14,277 nt of DNA from CAYOYK01 sp964408185. GTDB taxonomy: Bacteria > Bacillota > Clostridia > Christensenellales > Aristaeellaceae. The notes below the pieces were generated by a model. The model searched no databases. It was not told where the DNA came from and saw only the letters and a program-made list of their open reading frames with translations. Each line of letters starts with the position of its first letter. The first letter of the stretch is position 1. The stretch lies in contig CAYOYK010000060.1 in the NCBI GenBank assembly GCA_964408185.1, forward strand, positions 1 through 14,277, in the 5' to 3' direction. This document shows, piece by piece, positions 7,630-13,912 of the stretch. A program made the position numbers and the translations under genes.

Positions 7630-7672
7630 GCCGAGCCTCCTATGCGGTAAAAAATTTGCGCGGATGTGGTTT

Positions 7673-7696
7673 GCGCGGAGGAATTTTCCTCCGCGC
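7673..7696 (-). promoter_or_regulatory. stable hairpin in the leader of the secreted-protein gene
   Basis: GCGCGGAGGAA (7673-7683) and TTCCTCCGCGC (7686-7696) are perfect 11-bp inverted arms around a 2-bp centre. On the minus strand the hairpin lies about 43 nt before the ATG of the secreted-protein gene and contains both a Shine-Dalgarno-like GGAGG and its complement CCTCC. It is not followed directly by a U-run, so a terminator is unlikely. A translational control role is conjecture. Confidence 0.45.
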
Positions 7697-7829
7697 GGGT
7701 GGGGGTGGGGCGGGATGAAAGTTGAGTGAACGCGCCGCGAGCGTGCGCAGCTGCGCCGCTAGCTCGCTGAGGGGCGTGGGCGCGGCATGGGACGCGGGGG
7801 TGGAATGGGGCCGCGCCCACGGGGGACGC

Positions 7830-7873
7830 GCGGGGCGCTGCCCCGCACCCCGGCAGGGGGCAGTGCCCCCTGC
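7830..7873 (-). terminator. tandem GC hairpins after nrdR
   Basis: Two stems lie side by side: GCGGGGC-GCT-GCCCCGC (7830-7846) and GCAGGGGGCA-G-TGCCCCCTGC (7853-7873, perfect 10-bp arms). The second begins 16 nt past the nrdR stop. There is no U-run, so if they end transcription they do so weakly; they could also protect the 3' end or be members of a dispersed repeat family. The remainder of the gap 7630-7889 holds no gene I can support. Confidence 0.4.
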
Positions 7874-7889
7874 ACCTCCGGGTTTTGCG

Positions 7890-8465
7890 TTACTCCTCTT
7901 GGGGGGCGGACTTGGCGGCCTTATCCGCTTTATCCGCTTTATCCGCCTTATCCGCCTTGGCCTCGGCGATTGCCCGCGCCGCCTCGGCCGCCTGCTCCTC
8001 CTTGACGCGCTTGCCCTCGTTGATCAGCTCGTTCAGCTCGTCCAAAAAGCTGCCGACGTCCGTAAACTGGCGGTACACCGAGGCAAACCGCACGTAGGCG
8101 ACCTCGTCCAGCTCCTTGAGCTCCTGCATCACCAGCTCGCCGATGCGGCGGCTGGACATCTCGTCCTCGCCGCTGCTGCTCACGGCCGTCTCGATCTTCT
8201 CGACCACCTTCTCGATCTGCGCCATGCTCACGGGCCGCTTCTGGCACGCGAGAATGAGCCCCTTCTTGATCTTATCGGGGTCGAAGGCCTCGCGCCGAAG
8301 GTCTTTTTTTACCACCATCAGCGGCGCGGTCTCTATTTTTTCGTACGTGGTAAAGCGGCGGTGACAGCCGAGGCACTCGCGGCGACGGCGTATGGAGTTG
8401 CCCTCCTCGGTGGGGCGGCTATCGACGACCCGGCTATCTGAGGAACCGCAATGCAGACATTTCAC
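7890..8465 (-). CDS. nrdR: transcriptional repressor NrdR with extended C-terminal tail
   Basis: NrdR represses ribonucleotide reductase genes by reading (d)ATP through an ATP-cone. The Zn-ribbon cysteines C3, C6, C31 and C34, the SIRRRREC segment, and the ATP-cone signatures PLMVVKK, ACQKRPVS and EVAYVRFASVYRQF match the family closely. I chose the GTG at 8463-8465 (191 residues) because it places the cysteines exactly where the family has them and leaves about 10 nt to GGGAG. An in-frame GTG at 8472-8474, 3 codons earlier, is too close to that site but cannot be excluded. The family is usually about 150 residues; here roughly 40 extra residues form a charged Ala/Glu/Lys tail ending in KADKADKADKADK. 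No ribonucleotide reductase gene lies in the window. Confidence 0.95.
   Translation of the reverse strand: MKCLHCGSSDSRVVDSRPTEEGNSIRRRRECLGCHRRFTTYEKIETAPLMVVKKDLRREAFDPDKIKKGLILACQKRPVSMAQIEKVVEKIETAVSSSGEDEMSSRRIGELVMQELKELDEVAYVRFASVYRQFTDVGSFLDELNELINEGKRVKEEQAAEAARAIAEAKADKADKADKADKAAKSAPQEE
7921..7956. repeat. 9-bp tandem repeat in the nrdR tail
   Basis: Four copies of TTATCCGC(T/C) run without gaps and encode four KAD-type triplets (minus strand) near the C-terminus of NrdR. The unit keeps the frame. They resemble DnaA boxes only superficially (TTATCCGCT, not TTATCCACA). Confidence 0.9.
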
Positions 8466-8504
8466 GCGGGACACGCTCCCTTCCGTATGGCCTTGTTACC
8501 GCTG

Positions 8505-8533
8505 ATTATATCCGATTTGGCGGCTTGGCGCAA
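8505..8533 (-). promoter_or_regulatory. sigma-A-type promoter of nrdR
   Basis: On the minus strand TTGCGC (8528-8533) is followed after exactly 17 bp by TATAAT (8505-8510, perfect -10), 39 nt before the chosen GTG. The -35 shares only TTG with the consensus. No NrdR box pair was seen in it. Confidence 0.65.
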
Positions 8534-8597
8534 GGGGGCACATCGGCGCGGGGACGCGCATAGGCTCTACGGGGCTTGCGGAAGGGGGACGATGGGG

Positions 8598-8840
8598 ATG
8601 ACGCTATCCGAGCTGCGCGCCAAGGAAGTGATTGATGTGCGCACGGGCCAAAAGCTGGGCCGTGTGATGGACATTGAGTTTTGCGTGGAGGATGCGCGCG
8701 TGCTGGCGCTGGTGCTGCCGGCCGAGACGGGCCTATGGCAGCAGCTACGGGGCGAGCGCTGCGGGCTGGCGCTGCCGTGGGCGCAGGTGGAGCGCATCGG
8801 CGAGGATGTGATCTTGGTGCGTCAGGACGGCGGGGTTTAG
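8598..8840 (+). CDS. YlmC/YmxH family PRC-barrel protein
   Basis: An 80-residue protein starting MTLSELRAKEVIDVRTGQKL, followed by GRVMDIEF and ending in a WAQVERIGEDVILV strand. This is the pattern of the YlmC/YmxH family: one PRC-barrel domain, found in spore-forming Firmicutes and often annotated as a sporulation protein, exact role unsettled. The ATG at 8598 is preferred over 8592 (two codons earlier) because it aligns with family starts and leaves 9 nt to AAGGGGG (8582-8588); either is possible. It is cytosolic, with no signal peptide or membrane segment. It is divergent from nrdR (132 bp between the starts). The kinase promoter starts 2 bp after its stop codon, and no terminator separates it from the kinase, so read-through is likely. 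Confidence 0.88.
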   Translation: MTLSELRAKEVIDVRTGQKLGRVMDIEFCVEDARVLALVLPAETGLWQQLRGERCGLALPWAQVERIGEDVILVRQDGGV

Positions 8841-8842
8841 GC

Positions 8843-8871
8843 TGGACACGGGCAAAAATTTCCTGTATAAT
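8843..8871 (+). promoter_or_regulatory. sigma-A promoter of the kinase gene
   Basis: TGGACA (8843-8848, 5/6) then 17 bp then TATAAT (8866-8871, 6/6). Transcription would start near 8878, about 47 nt before the kinase ATG. This makes the in-frame GTG at 8886 an improbable start. It is the best promoter in the window. Confidence 0.85.
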
Positions 8872-8924
8872 CGTGGTAATCATCTGTGGCGAGATTCCTC
8901 GCCGTCCGTGCAAAGGAGGCTCCC

Positions 8925-11306
8925 ATGCCTGATTTTGATTCCCGCATTGCCGCGCTGCAGCCCTTTTGGGGCGCGTGGCGGCTGGACAAGCAGCTGGGCC
9001 GCGGCAGCTACGGCACGGTATACCGCATCCGCCGGGACGAGTTTGGCGTTGCGCTGTACTCGGCGCTCAAGTGGATCCCTCTGCCCAAGAGCGAGGACGA
9101 CGCGCTCAGCCTGATGCGCTCGGAGGGCCTGAGCCAGACGGATCTGCGCGCGCATTACGACGATGTGGTGCGCAGCTTCCAAAAGGAAATTTTGCTCATG
9201 GCGGATCTGCGTGGCAACAGCCACATTGTGAGCATTGAGGATTATCAATTTGCGCAGCGGCAGGATGGCGCGGGCTGGGACATTTTGATCCGCATGGAGC
9301 TGCTCACGCCGCTGCCCGACCGTCTGCCGGATATGACCGTCGGGGACGCGCTGTGCGTGGGCGTCGATCTGTGCGACGCGCTCGCGCTGTGCGGGCGGAA
9401 GGGAATTCTCCACCGGGACATCAAGCCGGATAATATATTCGTCAACGCCGACGGGGCTTACAAGCTGGGCGATTTCGGCGTGGCGCGCCAAATGGAAAAG
9501 ACCGCCGCCACCATGACGGTCATCGGCACGCCGACGTACATGGCCCCGGAGGTTTACCATGCCCAAAAGAGCGGCGCGGCGGCCGATCAGTACTCGCTGG
9601 GGCTGGTGCTGTACCGTCTGCTCAACGCGCAGCGCATTCCGTTTGCGCCCGTCACGGGCCCCACGCCCACGCTTTCCCAGCGGGATGCGGCCCTGCGCGA
9701 GCGCATGGACGGCAAGCCACTGCCGCCGCCCCTGCAAGGCGGCGCGCGGCTGAGCAAGGCGATCCTGCGGGCCTGCGAGGCCGACCCCGCGCGCCGCTAT
9801 CCCGCCCCGGAGGCCTTCCGCGCTGCGCTGCAGGCCTGCGGCAAGGAGCGCGAGCTATGGGACAAGCTGGTCGCCGTTGGCAGCGAGGCCGTGGCGGCCC
9901 CGTCGCGGCAGGGCGCGGGGGCGAGCGGCAAGTCCGGCGGAGCCGCGCGGGCGGGAGGAAGCTATGTCTCCGGCGGAGCCGCGCAGGCAAGCGGCAGCCG
10001 TTCCTCCGGCGTATCCGCGCAGGTAAGCGGCAGCTATGCCTCCGACGTATCCGCGCAGGCGGGTGGCAACTATGCCTCCGGCGTATCCGCGCAGGCAGGC
10101 GGCAGTTATATCTCTGGCGGAGCCGCGCAGGCGGGTGGCGGCTATGCCTCCGGTGAATTTGCGCAGGCGGGTGGCAGCTATGCTTCCGGCGTATCCGCGC
10201 ACGCGGGCGGCAGCTATGCCTCCGGCGTATTTGCACAAGAGGGCGGCGGCATGTCCCCCGTATTCCCCGACAGCTTGAACGTGACCGTAGGCGCGAGCGG
10301 CGACGGCACGTCCGGCACGACCCCGATCTACCCCGCCGATGCCGACGCCTCCGCGCAAAGGAACGTCGGCGACCAGACCGTGGCTGCCGATCTGCCGGTC
10401 GCGGCGTTTGCGCGCACGTCCGTCGGTGCGCCCAAGCGGCCGCAGGGTGTATTGGCCGCGCAGCGGCCCGCCAAGCGTAAGGCGGGCGCAGGCAAGCTGG
10501 TATGGCTCATTTCCGCCGCGCTGGCCGTGGTGCTGGCGTGCTTGGCGTTCATGCTGTTTGGGCAGGGGGGCAATCGTGAGGGAATGCAAGTGAACGCATC
10601 GGCCGGGGAGACGGCTGGGCAGACAGGCGCGTCATATGCCGATCAGGCCGACTGGACGCCAGCAAGCAGCTTTACCTATGAGGTTGCTGAGGACGGTGGA
10701 GTACGTATCACAAAATACATCGGCTCGGAGGGCGTTGTGACGGTTCCCGATGTAATAAATGGCAAGCGGGTCACGTCGATCGGGGACTGGGCTTTTCAGA
10801 ACTGTGACAGCTTGACAAGCGTCACCCTGCCGGAAGGGCTTACGACGATCGGAGGCAGTGCATTTTATTATTGTACGAGCTTGAAAAACGTCACGCTGCC
10901 GGAAGGGCTTACGACGATCGGAGACCGGGCTTTTCTTGGTTGTTCCGGCTTGACAAGCGTCACGTTGCCGGAAGGGCTTACATCGATCGGAGACAGTGCT
11001 TTTTCCGGTTGTTGGGGCTTGACAAGCATCACGCTGCCGGAAGGGCTTACGTCGATCGGAGACTTGGCTTTTTCCAGTTGTTGGGGCTTGACAAGCGTCG
11101 CGCTGCCGGAAGGGCTTACGGCAATCGGTAACTATGCTTTTTACTATTGTTCGGATTTGACAAGCGTCACGCTGCCCGCCTCTCTTTCCAGCGTTGGAGA
11201 CGATGCTTTTAGCGGTATTCCTTCTGGTTGTTCATTTACCGTCCCTTCCGGTTCCTATGCAGAAACATGGGCAAAGGCACAAGGGGTAAAGTATAAAAGT
11301 AAGTAG
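8925..11306 (+). CDS. transmembrane Ser/Thr kinase with extracellular BspA-type leucine-rich repeats
   Basis: A 793-residue Hanks-type kinase receptor. Kinase domain (about 20-300): glycine loop LGRGSYGTV (24-32), Lys49 in SALKW, Glu88 in FQKEI, HRDIKPDN (163-170), DFG (183-185), activation-segment GTPTYMAPE (201-209). All catalytic residues are present, so it should be active. Then a Gly/Ser/Ala linker with eight 12-residue repeats (345-440), a further disordered stretch, one membrane helix (about 525-546, after KRKAGAGK), and a C-terminal LRR_5/BspA domain from about 617 with 23-residue units of type TSIGDSAFSGC-LTSVTLPEGL, ending VKYKSK. Positive charges before the helix place the kinase inside and the repeats outside. 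ATG 8925 has AAAGGAGG 5 nt upstream. No PASTA repeats, and no partner phosphatase in the window. LRR-coding DNA is visibly less GC-rich than the kinase part. Ligand and substrates unknown. Confidence 0.92.
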   Translation: MPDFDSRIAALQPFWGAWRLDKQLGRGSYGTVYRIRRDEFGVALYSALKWIPLPKSEDDALSLMRSEGLSQTDLRAHYDDVVRSFQKEILLMADLRGNSHIVSIEDYQFAQRQDGAGWDILIRMELLTPLPDRLPDMTVGDALCVGVDLCDALALCGRKGILHRDIKPDNIFVNADGAYKLGDFGVARQMEKTAATMTVIGTPTYMAPEVYHAQKSGAAADQYSLGLVLYRLLNAQRIPFAPVTGPTPTLSQRDAALRERMDGKPLPPPLQGGARLSKAILRACEADPARRYPAPEAFRAALQACGKERELWDKLVAVGSEAVAAPSRQGAGASGKSGGAARAGGSYVSGGAAQASGSRSSGVSAQVSGSYASDVSAQAGGNYASGVSAQAGGSYISGGAAQAGGGYASGEFAQAGGSYASGVSAHAGGSYASGVFAQEGGGMSPVFPDSLNVTVGASGDGTSGTTPIYPADADASAQRNVGDQTVAADLPVAAFARTSVGAPKRPQGVLAAQRPAKRKAGAGKLVWLISAALAVVLACLAFMLFGQGGNREGMQVNASAGETAGQTGASYADQADWTPASSFTYEVAEDGGVRITKYIGSEGVVTVPDVINGKRVTSIGDWAFQNCDSLTSVTLPEGLTTIGGSAFYYCTSLKNVTLPEGLTTIGDRAFLGCSGLTSVTLPEGLTSIGDSAFSGCWGLTSITLPEGLTSIGDLAFSSCWGLTSVALPEGLTAIGNYAFYYCSDLTSVTLPASLSSVGDDAFSGIPSGCSFTVPSGSYAETWAKAQGVKYKSK
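9957..10244. repeat. 36-bp tandem repeat (8 units) encoding the kinase linker
   Basis: Eight 36-bp units encode variants of GSYASGVSAQAG between the kinase domain and the membrane helix. Units differ at a few positions (GSRSSGVSAQVS, GGYASGEFAQAG), yet the DNA stays close (GGCAGCTATGCCTCCGGCGT recurs). In-frame expansion or contraction would alter linker length without harming either domain. The many Ser and Tyr residues could be phosphorylation targets (conjecture). Confidence 0.92.
10773..11186. repeat. 69-bp tandem units encoding leucine-rich repeats
   Basis: Six complete 69-bp units start at 10773, 10842, 10911, 10980, 11049 and 11118, with a degenerate seventh from 11187. Each gives 23 residues with the LRR_5 pattern. 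Units are nearly identical around CTGCCGGAAGGGCTTACG and GCTTGACAAGCGTCAC but vary around the AF-x-x-C segment, implying recent duplication with variation concentrated at fixed surface positions. Confidence 0.92.
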
Positions 11307-11353
11307 TTGTCCCCTGCTCCCGTTCCCACCGCTCCACGTGTGTGTGTGCCAAA

Positions 11354-11391
11354 CGGCCCGGAACCCCCGAATATCGGGGCGCTCCGGGCCG
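11354..11391. terminator. bidirectional terminator between the kinase gene and glmM
   Basis: CGGCCCGGA (11354-11362) pairs with TCCGGGCCG (11383-11391), and inside it CCCCGA pairs with TCGGGG around ATA. The long hairpin lies between two convergent genes, 47 bp past the kinase stop and 27 bp past the glmM stop. On the minus strand TTT follows; on the plus strand the T-run is weak (TGTGATTTGGTTT). Confidence 0.75.
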
Positions 11392-11418
11392 CTGTGATTT
11401 GGTTTGCCGCGCCGCCCC

Positions 11419-12768
11419 TTAGTTGAGCTGCTTCTCAATCAGCTTGGCCAGCGTGAACACGTCCTTGTCCATCTCGTACTGGTCGGGGCCCTCGATCATC
11501 GCGCGCACAAAGGGCTCGGTGCCGCTGGCGCGCACGACCACGCGGCCGCGGCCCTCGTACTTTTTCTCCAAGGCCTTCACCGCCTTGACGATGGTATCGT
11601 CCTTGTCAAAATCGTACTTGCGCGCGTCGCTGACGCGGGCGTTGTACTGGCTCTGCGGCATCACCTGCATCACGCCGGTCAGGCGGCTGAGCGTGGTTTG
11701 GCTGGATACCATCGCGCTGATGAGCTGCACCGCCGTTACGAGGCCGTCGCCCGTGGTGTTGTAGTCCAGCATGATGACGTGGCCGCTCTGCTCGCCGCCG
11801 AGCACGTGGCCCTCGGCCAGCATGCGCTCCAGCACGTAGCGGTCGCCCACGACGGTTTTTTCCAGCTTGACGCCGTGCTTCTTCATGGCGATTTCGAGGC
11901 CCATGTTGCTCATGACGGTGGCCACGACGGTGTTGTTGCGCAGACGGCCCTGCTCCTTGAGGTAGAGCGCCAGCGCGGCCATTGTCTGGTCGCCGTTGAT
12001 CAGCTTGCCGCGCTCGTCCACGGCCATCAGGCGGTCCGCGTCGCCATCAAACGCGAAGCCCACGTCCGCGCCCAGCTCGCGCACAAGCTCGCACAGCCGC
12101 TCCGGGTGCGTGGAGCCGCAGTTGTCGTTGATGTTGGTGCCGTCCGGCTCGTGATAATAGCAGCTCACGCTCGCGCCGAGTTCCTTGAACACCACGGGGG
12201 CGACCTCGTAGCTGGCGCCCTGCGCGCAGTCCAGCACGACGTGCAGGCCGTCCAGCCGCACGCCGGTGGTCTCCTTGACAAAGTCGATGTACCTGCGGCC
12301 GGCGTTGCGCTGCCGCACGGGGCGGCCTACGCGGTCGCCGGTGGGCCAATCGTAATCGGCGGGCACGCCGTTTTTGACGATGCCCTCGATTTTGTCCTCC
12401 AGCGCGTCGGGGAGCTTGTAGCCCTGCTTATCGAAGAACTTGATGCCGTTGTACTCCACCGTGTTGTGGCTCGCGCTGATCACGCAGCCCGCGTCGGCCT
12501 CGTAAAAGCGGGTGAGGTAGGCGATAGCGGGCGTAGGCAGCACCTCCACCAGCACGGCCCGCGCGCCCACGGAGCAGATGCCCGCCACCAGCGCGCTCTC
12601 CAGCATCTCGCCGCTCAGGCGGGTATCGCGGCCCACCAGCAAGGTGGGGCGGTGCACGTCGCTGGCCAGCACCATGGCGGCGGCCTGCCCCAGCTTAAAG
12701 GCGGTTTCGCAGGTGAGCTCGGTGTTGGCGATGCCGCGAACGCCGTCGGTACCAAACATTCTTGCCAT
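11419..12768 (-). CDS. glmM: phosphoglucosamine mutase GlmM
   Basis: GlmM interconverts glucosamine-6-phosphate and glucosamine-1-phosphate, the cytosolic step before GlcNAc-1-P and UDP-GlcNAc for peptidoglycan. At 449 residues it is the normal family length. Visible: N-terminal MFGTDGVRG, the phospho-serine loop ISASHNTVEYNGIKFF with Ser100 at the family position, the metal-binding FDGDADR (about 239-245), and the phosphate-binding RASGTEPFVR (about 413-422). The usual Pro after SASHN is Thr here; this position varies among homologues and should not abolish activity. ATG 12766-12768 with AGAGGA 7 nt upstream. It is a single gene with its own promoter and a terminator shared with the convergent kinase gene. 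The neighbours glmS and cdaA/ybbR seen in some Firmicutes are not visible. Confidence 0.97.
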   Translation of the reverse strand: MARMFGTDGVRGIANTELTCETAFKLGQAAAMVLASDVHRPTLLVGRDTRLSGEMLESALVAGICSVGARAVLVEVLPTPAIAYLTRFYEADAGCVISASHNTVEYNGIKFFDKQGYKLPDALEDKIEGIVKNGVPADYDWPTGDRVGRPVRQRNAGRRYIDFVKETTGVRLDGLHVVLDCAQGASYEVAPVVFKELGASVSCYYHEPDGTNINDNCGSTHPERLCELVRELGADVGFAFDGDADRLMAVDERGKLINGDQTMAALALYLKEQGRLRNNTVVATVMSNMGLEIAMKKHGVKLEKTVVGDRYVLERMLAEGHVLGGEQSGHVIMLDYNTTGDGLVTAVQLISAMVSSQTTLSRLTGVMQVMPQSQYNARVSDARKYDFDKDDTIVKAVKALEKKYEGRGRVVVRASGTEPFVRAMIEGPDQYEMDKDVFTLAKLIEKQLN

Positions 12769-12824
12769 AGGGGGTTCCTCTTTTCTTGCGGGCGGAGCAG
12801 CCGCGTTTTGGTTTTTCCGCTGAT

Positions 12825-12853
12825 ACTATACCAGCTTTTTACAAAGGTTGCAA
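12825..12853 (-). promoter_or_regulatory. sigma-A promoter of glmM
   Basis: On the minus strand TTGCAA (12848-12853) is followed after 17 bp by TATAGT (12825-12830), 56 nt before the glmM ATG, in an AT-richer stretch. No riboswitch or glmS-type ribozyme fits the short leader. Confidence 0.75.
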
Positions 12854-12895
12854 GGCTCTCTCCCTCAGGCCGACGTCCTCAAGCGCCCGTATTGC

Positions 12896-12925
12896 TTGTA
12901 TATCCAGCTTTTTCGAAAATATAAC
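12896..12925 (+). promoter_or_regulatory. possible promoter facing the repeat region
   Basis: TTGTAT (12896-12901), 18 bp, TATAAC (12920-12925), in a locally AT-rich stretch between glmM and the GC-rich tandem tract. If real it would transcribe the non-coding repeat element to its right. The match is moderate and chance cannot be excluded. Confidence 0.3.
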
Positions 12926-12980
12926 GTTGTAAAATGTTTTTGTTTGGCGAGGAGAACGGCCACGGCCTGCGCGGCGCGGG

Positions 12981-13092
12981 TTTGCGCCTGCGGCGCGGGC
13001 TATGCGCCTGCGGCGCGGGCTTTGCGCCTGCGGCGCGGGCTATGCGCCTGCGGCGCGGGCTATGCGCCTGCGGCGCGGGCTATGCGCCTGCG
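12981..13092. repeat. 20-bp GC-rich tandem repeat (5 copies plus partial)
   Basis: Five consecutive copies of T(A/T)TGCGCCTGCGGCGCGGGC begin at 12981, 13001, 13021, 13041 and 13061, followed by a partial copy at 13081 that merges into the left arm of the inverted repeat. A degenerate copy precedes it (GCGGCGCGGG at 12971). The 20-bp unit is not a multiple of three, so the open frames across it change reading frame with each copy and are not genes. Confidence 0.92.
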
Positions 13093-13456
13093 CGGCGCGG
13101 CTTTGCGCCTGCGGGCGCAGGAGGGCGGCCCTGCGGGGCCGCAGGGGTTTCGCGCCTGCGGGCGCGGGAACGGTGCCTCAGCATGCGGGCTGAGGTTCGT
13201 CACTTTTCTTTTCAGCTGAAAAGAAAAGTAACCAAAAGAAACAGCGTGATTGAGGCCGATCGATAGGCCAGCATGCCCATCTTGTGTGAGCAGCGATCGC
13301 CCAGAGAACTTGCGTGATATAGTTTGCACGCCTGCGGTGCCCATCTTGGCCGAACAATTGCCCCGCGTCGGTACCCCTGTTCCTGTGTCACAGACGGCAT
13401 GCAGGCATGGTGGCCCTGCGGGGCCCTCGATTGGTTTGCCGCGCCTGCGGGCGCGG
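13093..13456. repeat. left arm of a large inverted repeat
   Basis: This arm matches the reverse complement of 13913-14277. Three blocks are identical: 13093-13142 (50 bp), 13194-13248 (55 bp) and 13393-13456 (64 bp). The parts between are clearly related but diverged. The arm contains a perfect 28-bp palindrome and several GC hairpins (for example CTGCGGGGCCGCAG). No gene or transposase is present. It may be one copy of a dispersed intergenic repeat. Confidence 0.88.
13202..13229. repeat. perfect 28-bp palindrome in the left arm
   Basis: The half-site ACTTTTCTTTTCAG is followed directly by its exact complement, centred on CAGCTG. The same palindrome recurs at 14140-14167. On either strand it gives a stem ending in an A/U-rich foot, so it could act as a bidirectional terminator-like or protein-binding element. 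Confidence 0.9.
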
Positions 13457-13461
13457 AAGGG

Positions 13462-13880
13462 AGCGCGGTATTGGCTTTACTCCCACACGTGTTTGGGGCG
13501 TAGTTTCCTTGGGAAACGAGGTGATGCCTTTGCTTCCCACGCTTGTCTATGGTGTTGTTACCATGTGGAACGCCATATTGGCTGAGCTTCCCCGTATGTC
13601 TAGGGCGTAGCTTCCTTTGGGAACGAGGTATTGGCTTCGCTTCCAGCGCATCTATGGCATGTTCTCTTGGGGGAACGAGGTATTGGCTTCGTTTCCGGCG
13701 TATCTACGGCACGTTCTCTTGGGGGGGGACGCAGTATTGGCTTCGCTTCCAGCGCATCTATGGCATGTTCTCTTGTGGGAACGAGGTATTGGCTTCGTTT
13801 CCGGCGTATCTAAGGCATGTTCTCTTGGGGAACGCCATATTGCCTTTGCTCCCCCGTGTGTCTATGGCATTGTGCCCAAG
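13462..13880. repeat. about 52-bp tandem repeat, eight units, in the loop of the inverted repeat
   Basis: Units begin near 13462, 13515, 13569, 13622, 13674, 13728, 13780 and 13831 (51-54 bp each). The consensus opens GGAACGAGGTATTGGCTTCG, continues TTCC-GCG-ATCTA-GGCATG and ends TTCTCTTGGG. Units at 13622/13728 and at 13674/13780 are the closest pairs, so the inner part has a two-unit higher-order period of about 106 bp. The unit is not a multiple of three and no spacers separate copies, so it is neither coding nor CRISPR. Confidence 0.9.
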
Positions 13881-13912
13881 TCACGCGGGGCATTTCGTTT
13901 CCCCCGTTCCCC

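Noticed and set aside
7626..7820. 64-codon minus-strand frame overlapping the start of the secreted-protein gene (ATGA overlap)
   Set aside because: GTG start without a ribosome site, it runs through hairpin DNA, and composition is unlike a protein.
7921..7956. TTATCCGC repeats as DnaA boxes
   Set aside because: They have GC at the positions where the box needs ACA, and they are explained by the KAD codon repeat in nrdR.
8451..8591. Longer N-terminus for the YlmC/YmxH protein
   Set aside because: It would overlap the nrdR start and promoter and has no family match before MTLSEL.
8886..8924. Upstream GTG as start of the kinase gene
   Set aside because: It lies about 8 nt after the predicted transcription start and has no ribosome site, whereas the ATG at 8925 has AAAGGAGG at 5 nt.
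12462..12482. Loss of GlmM activity from the SASHNP to SASHNT change
   Set aside because: The serine and all other catalytic motifs are intact and this position is not strictly conserved in the family.
12934..13266. Frame encoding repeated LRRGLCACGAG through the 20-bp tract
   Set aside because: The repeat shifts frame with each copy, composition follows the repeat alone, and the frame ends inside the inverted-repeat arm.
13462..13880. CRISPR array
   Set aside because: The units adjoin directly with no unique spacers, unit length drifts from 51 to 54 bp, and no cas gene is in the window.
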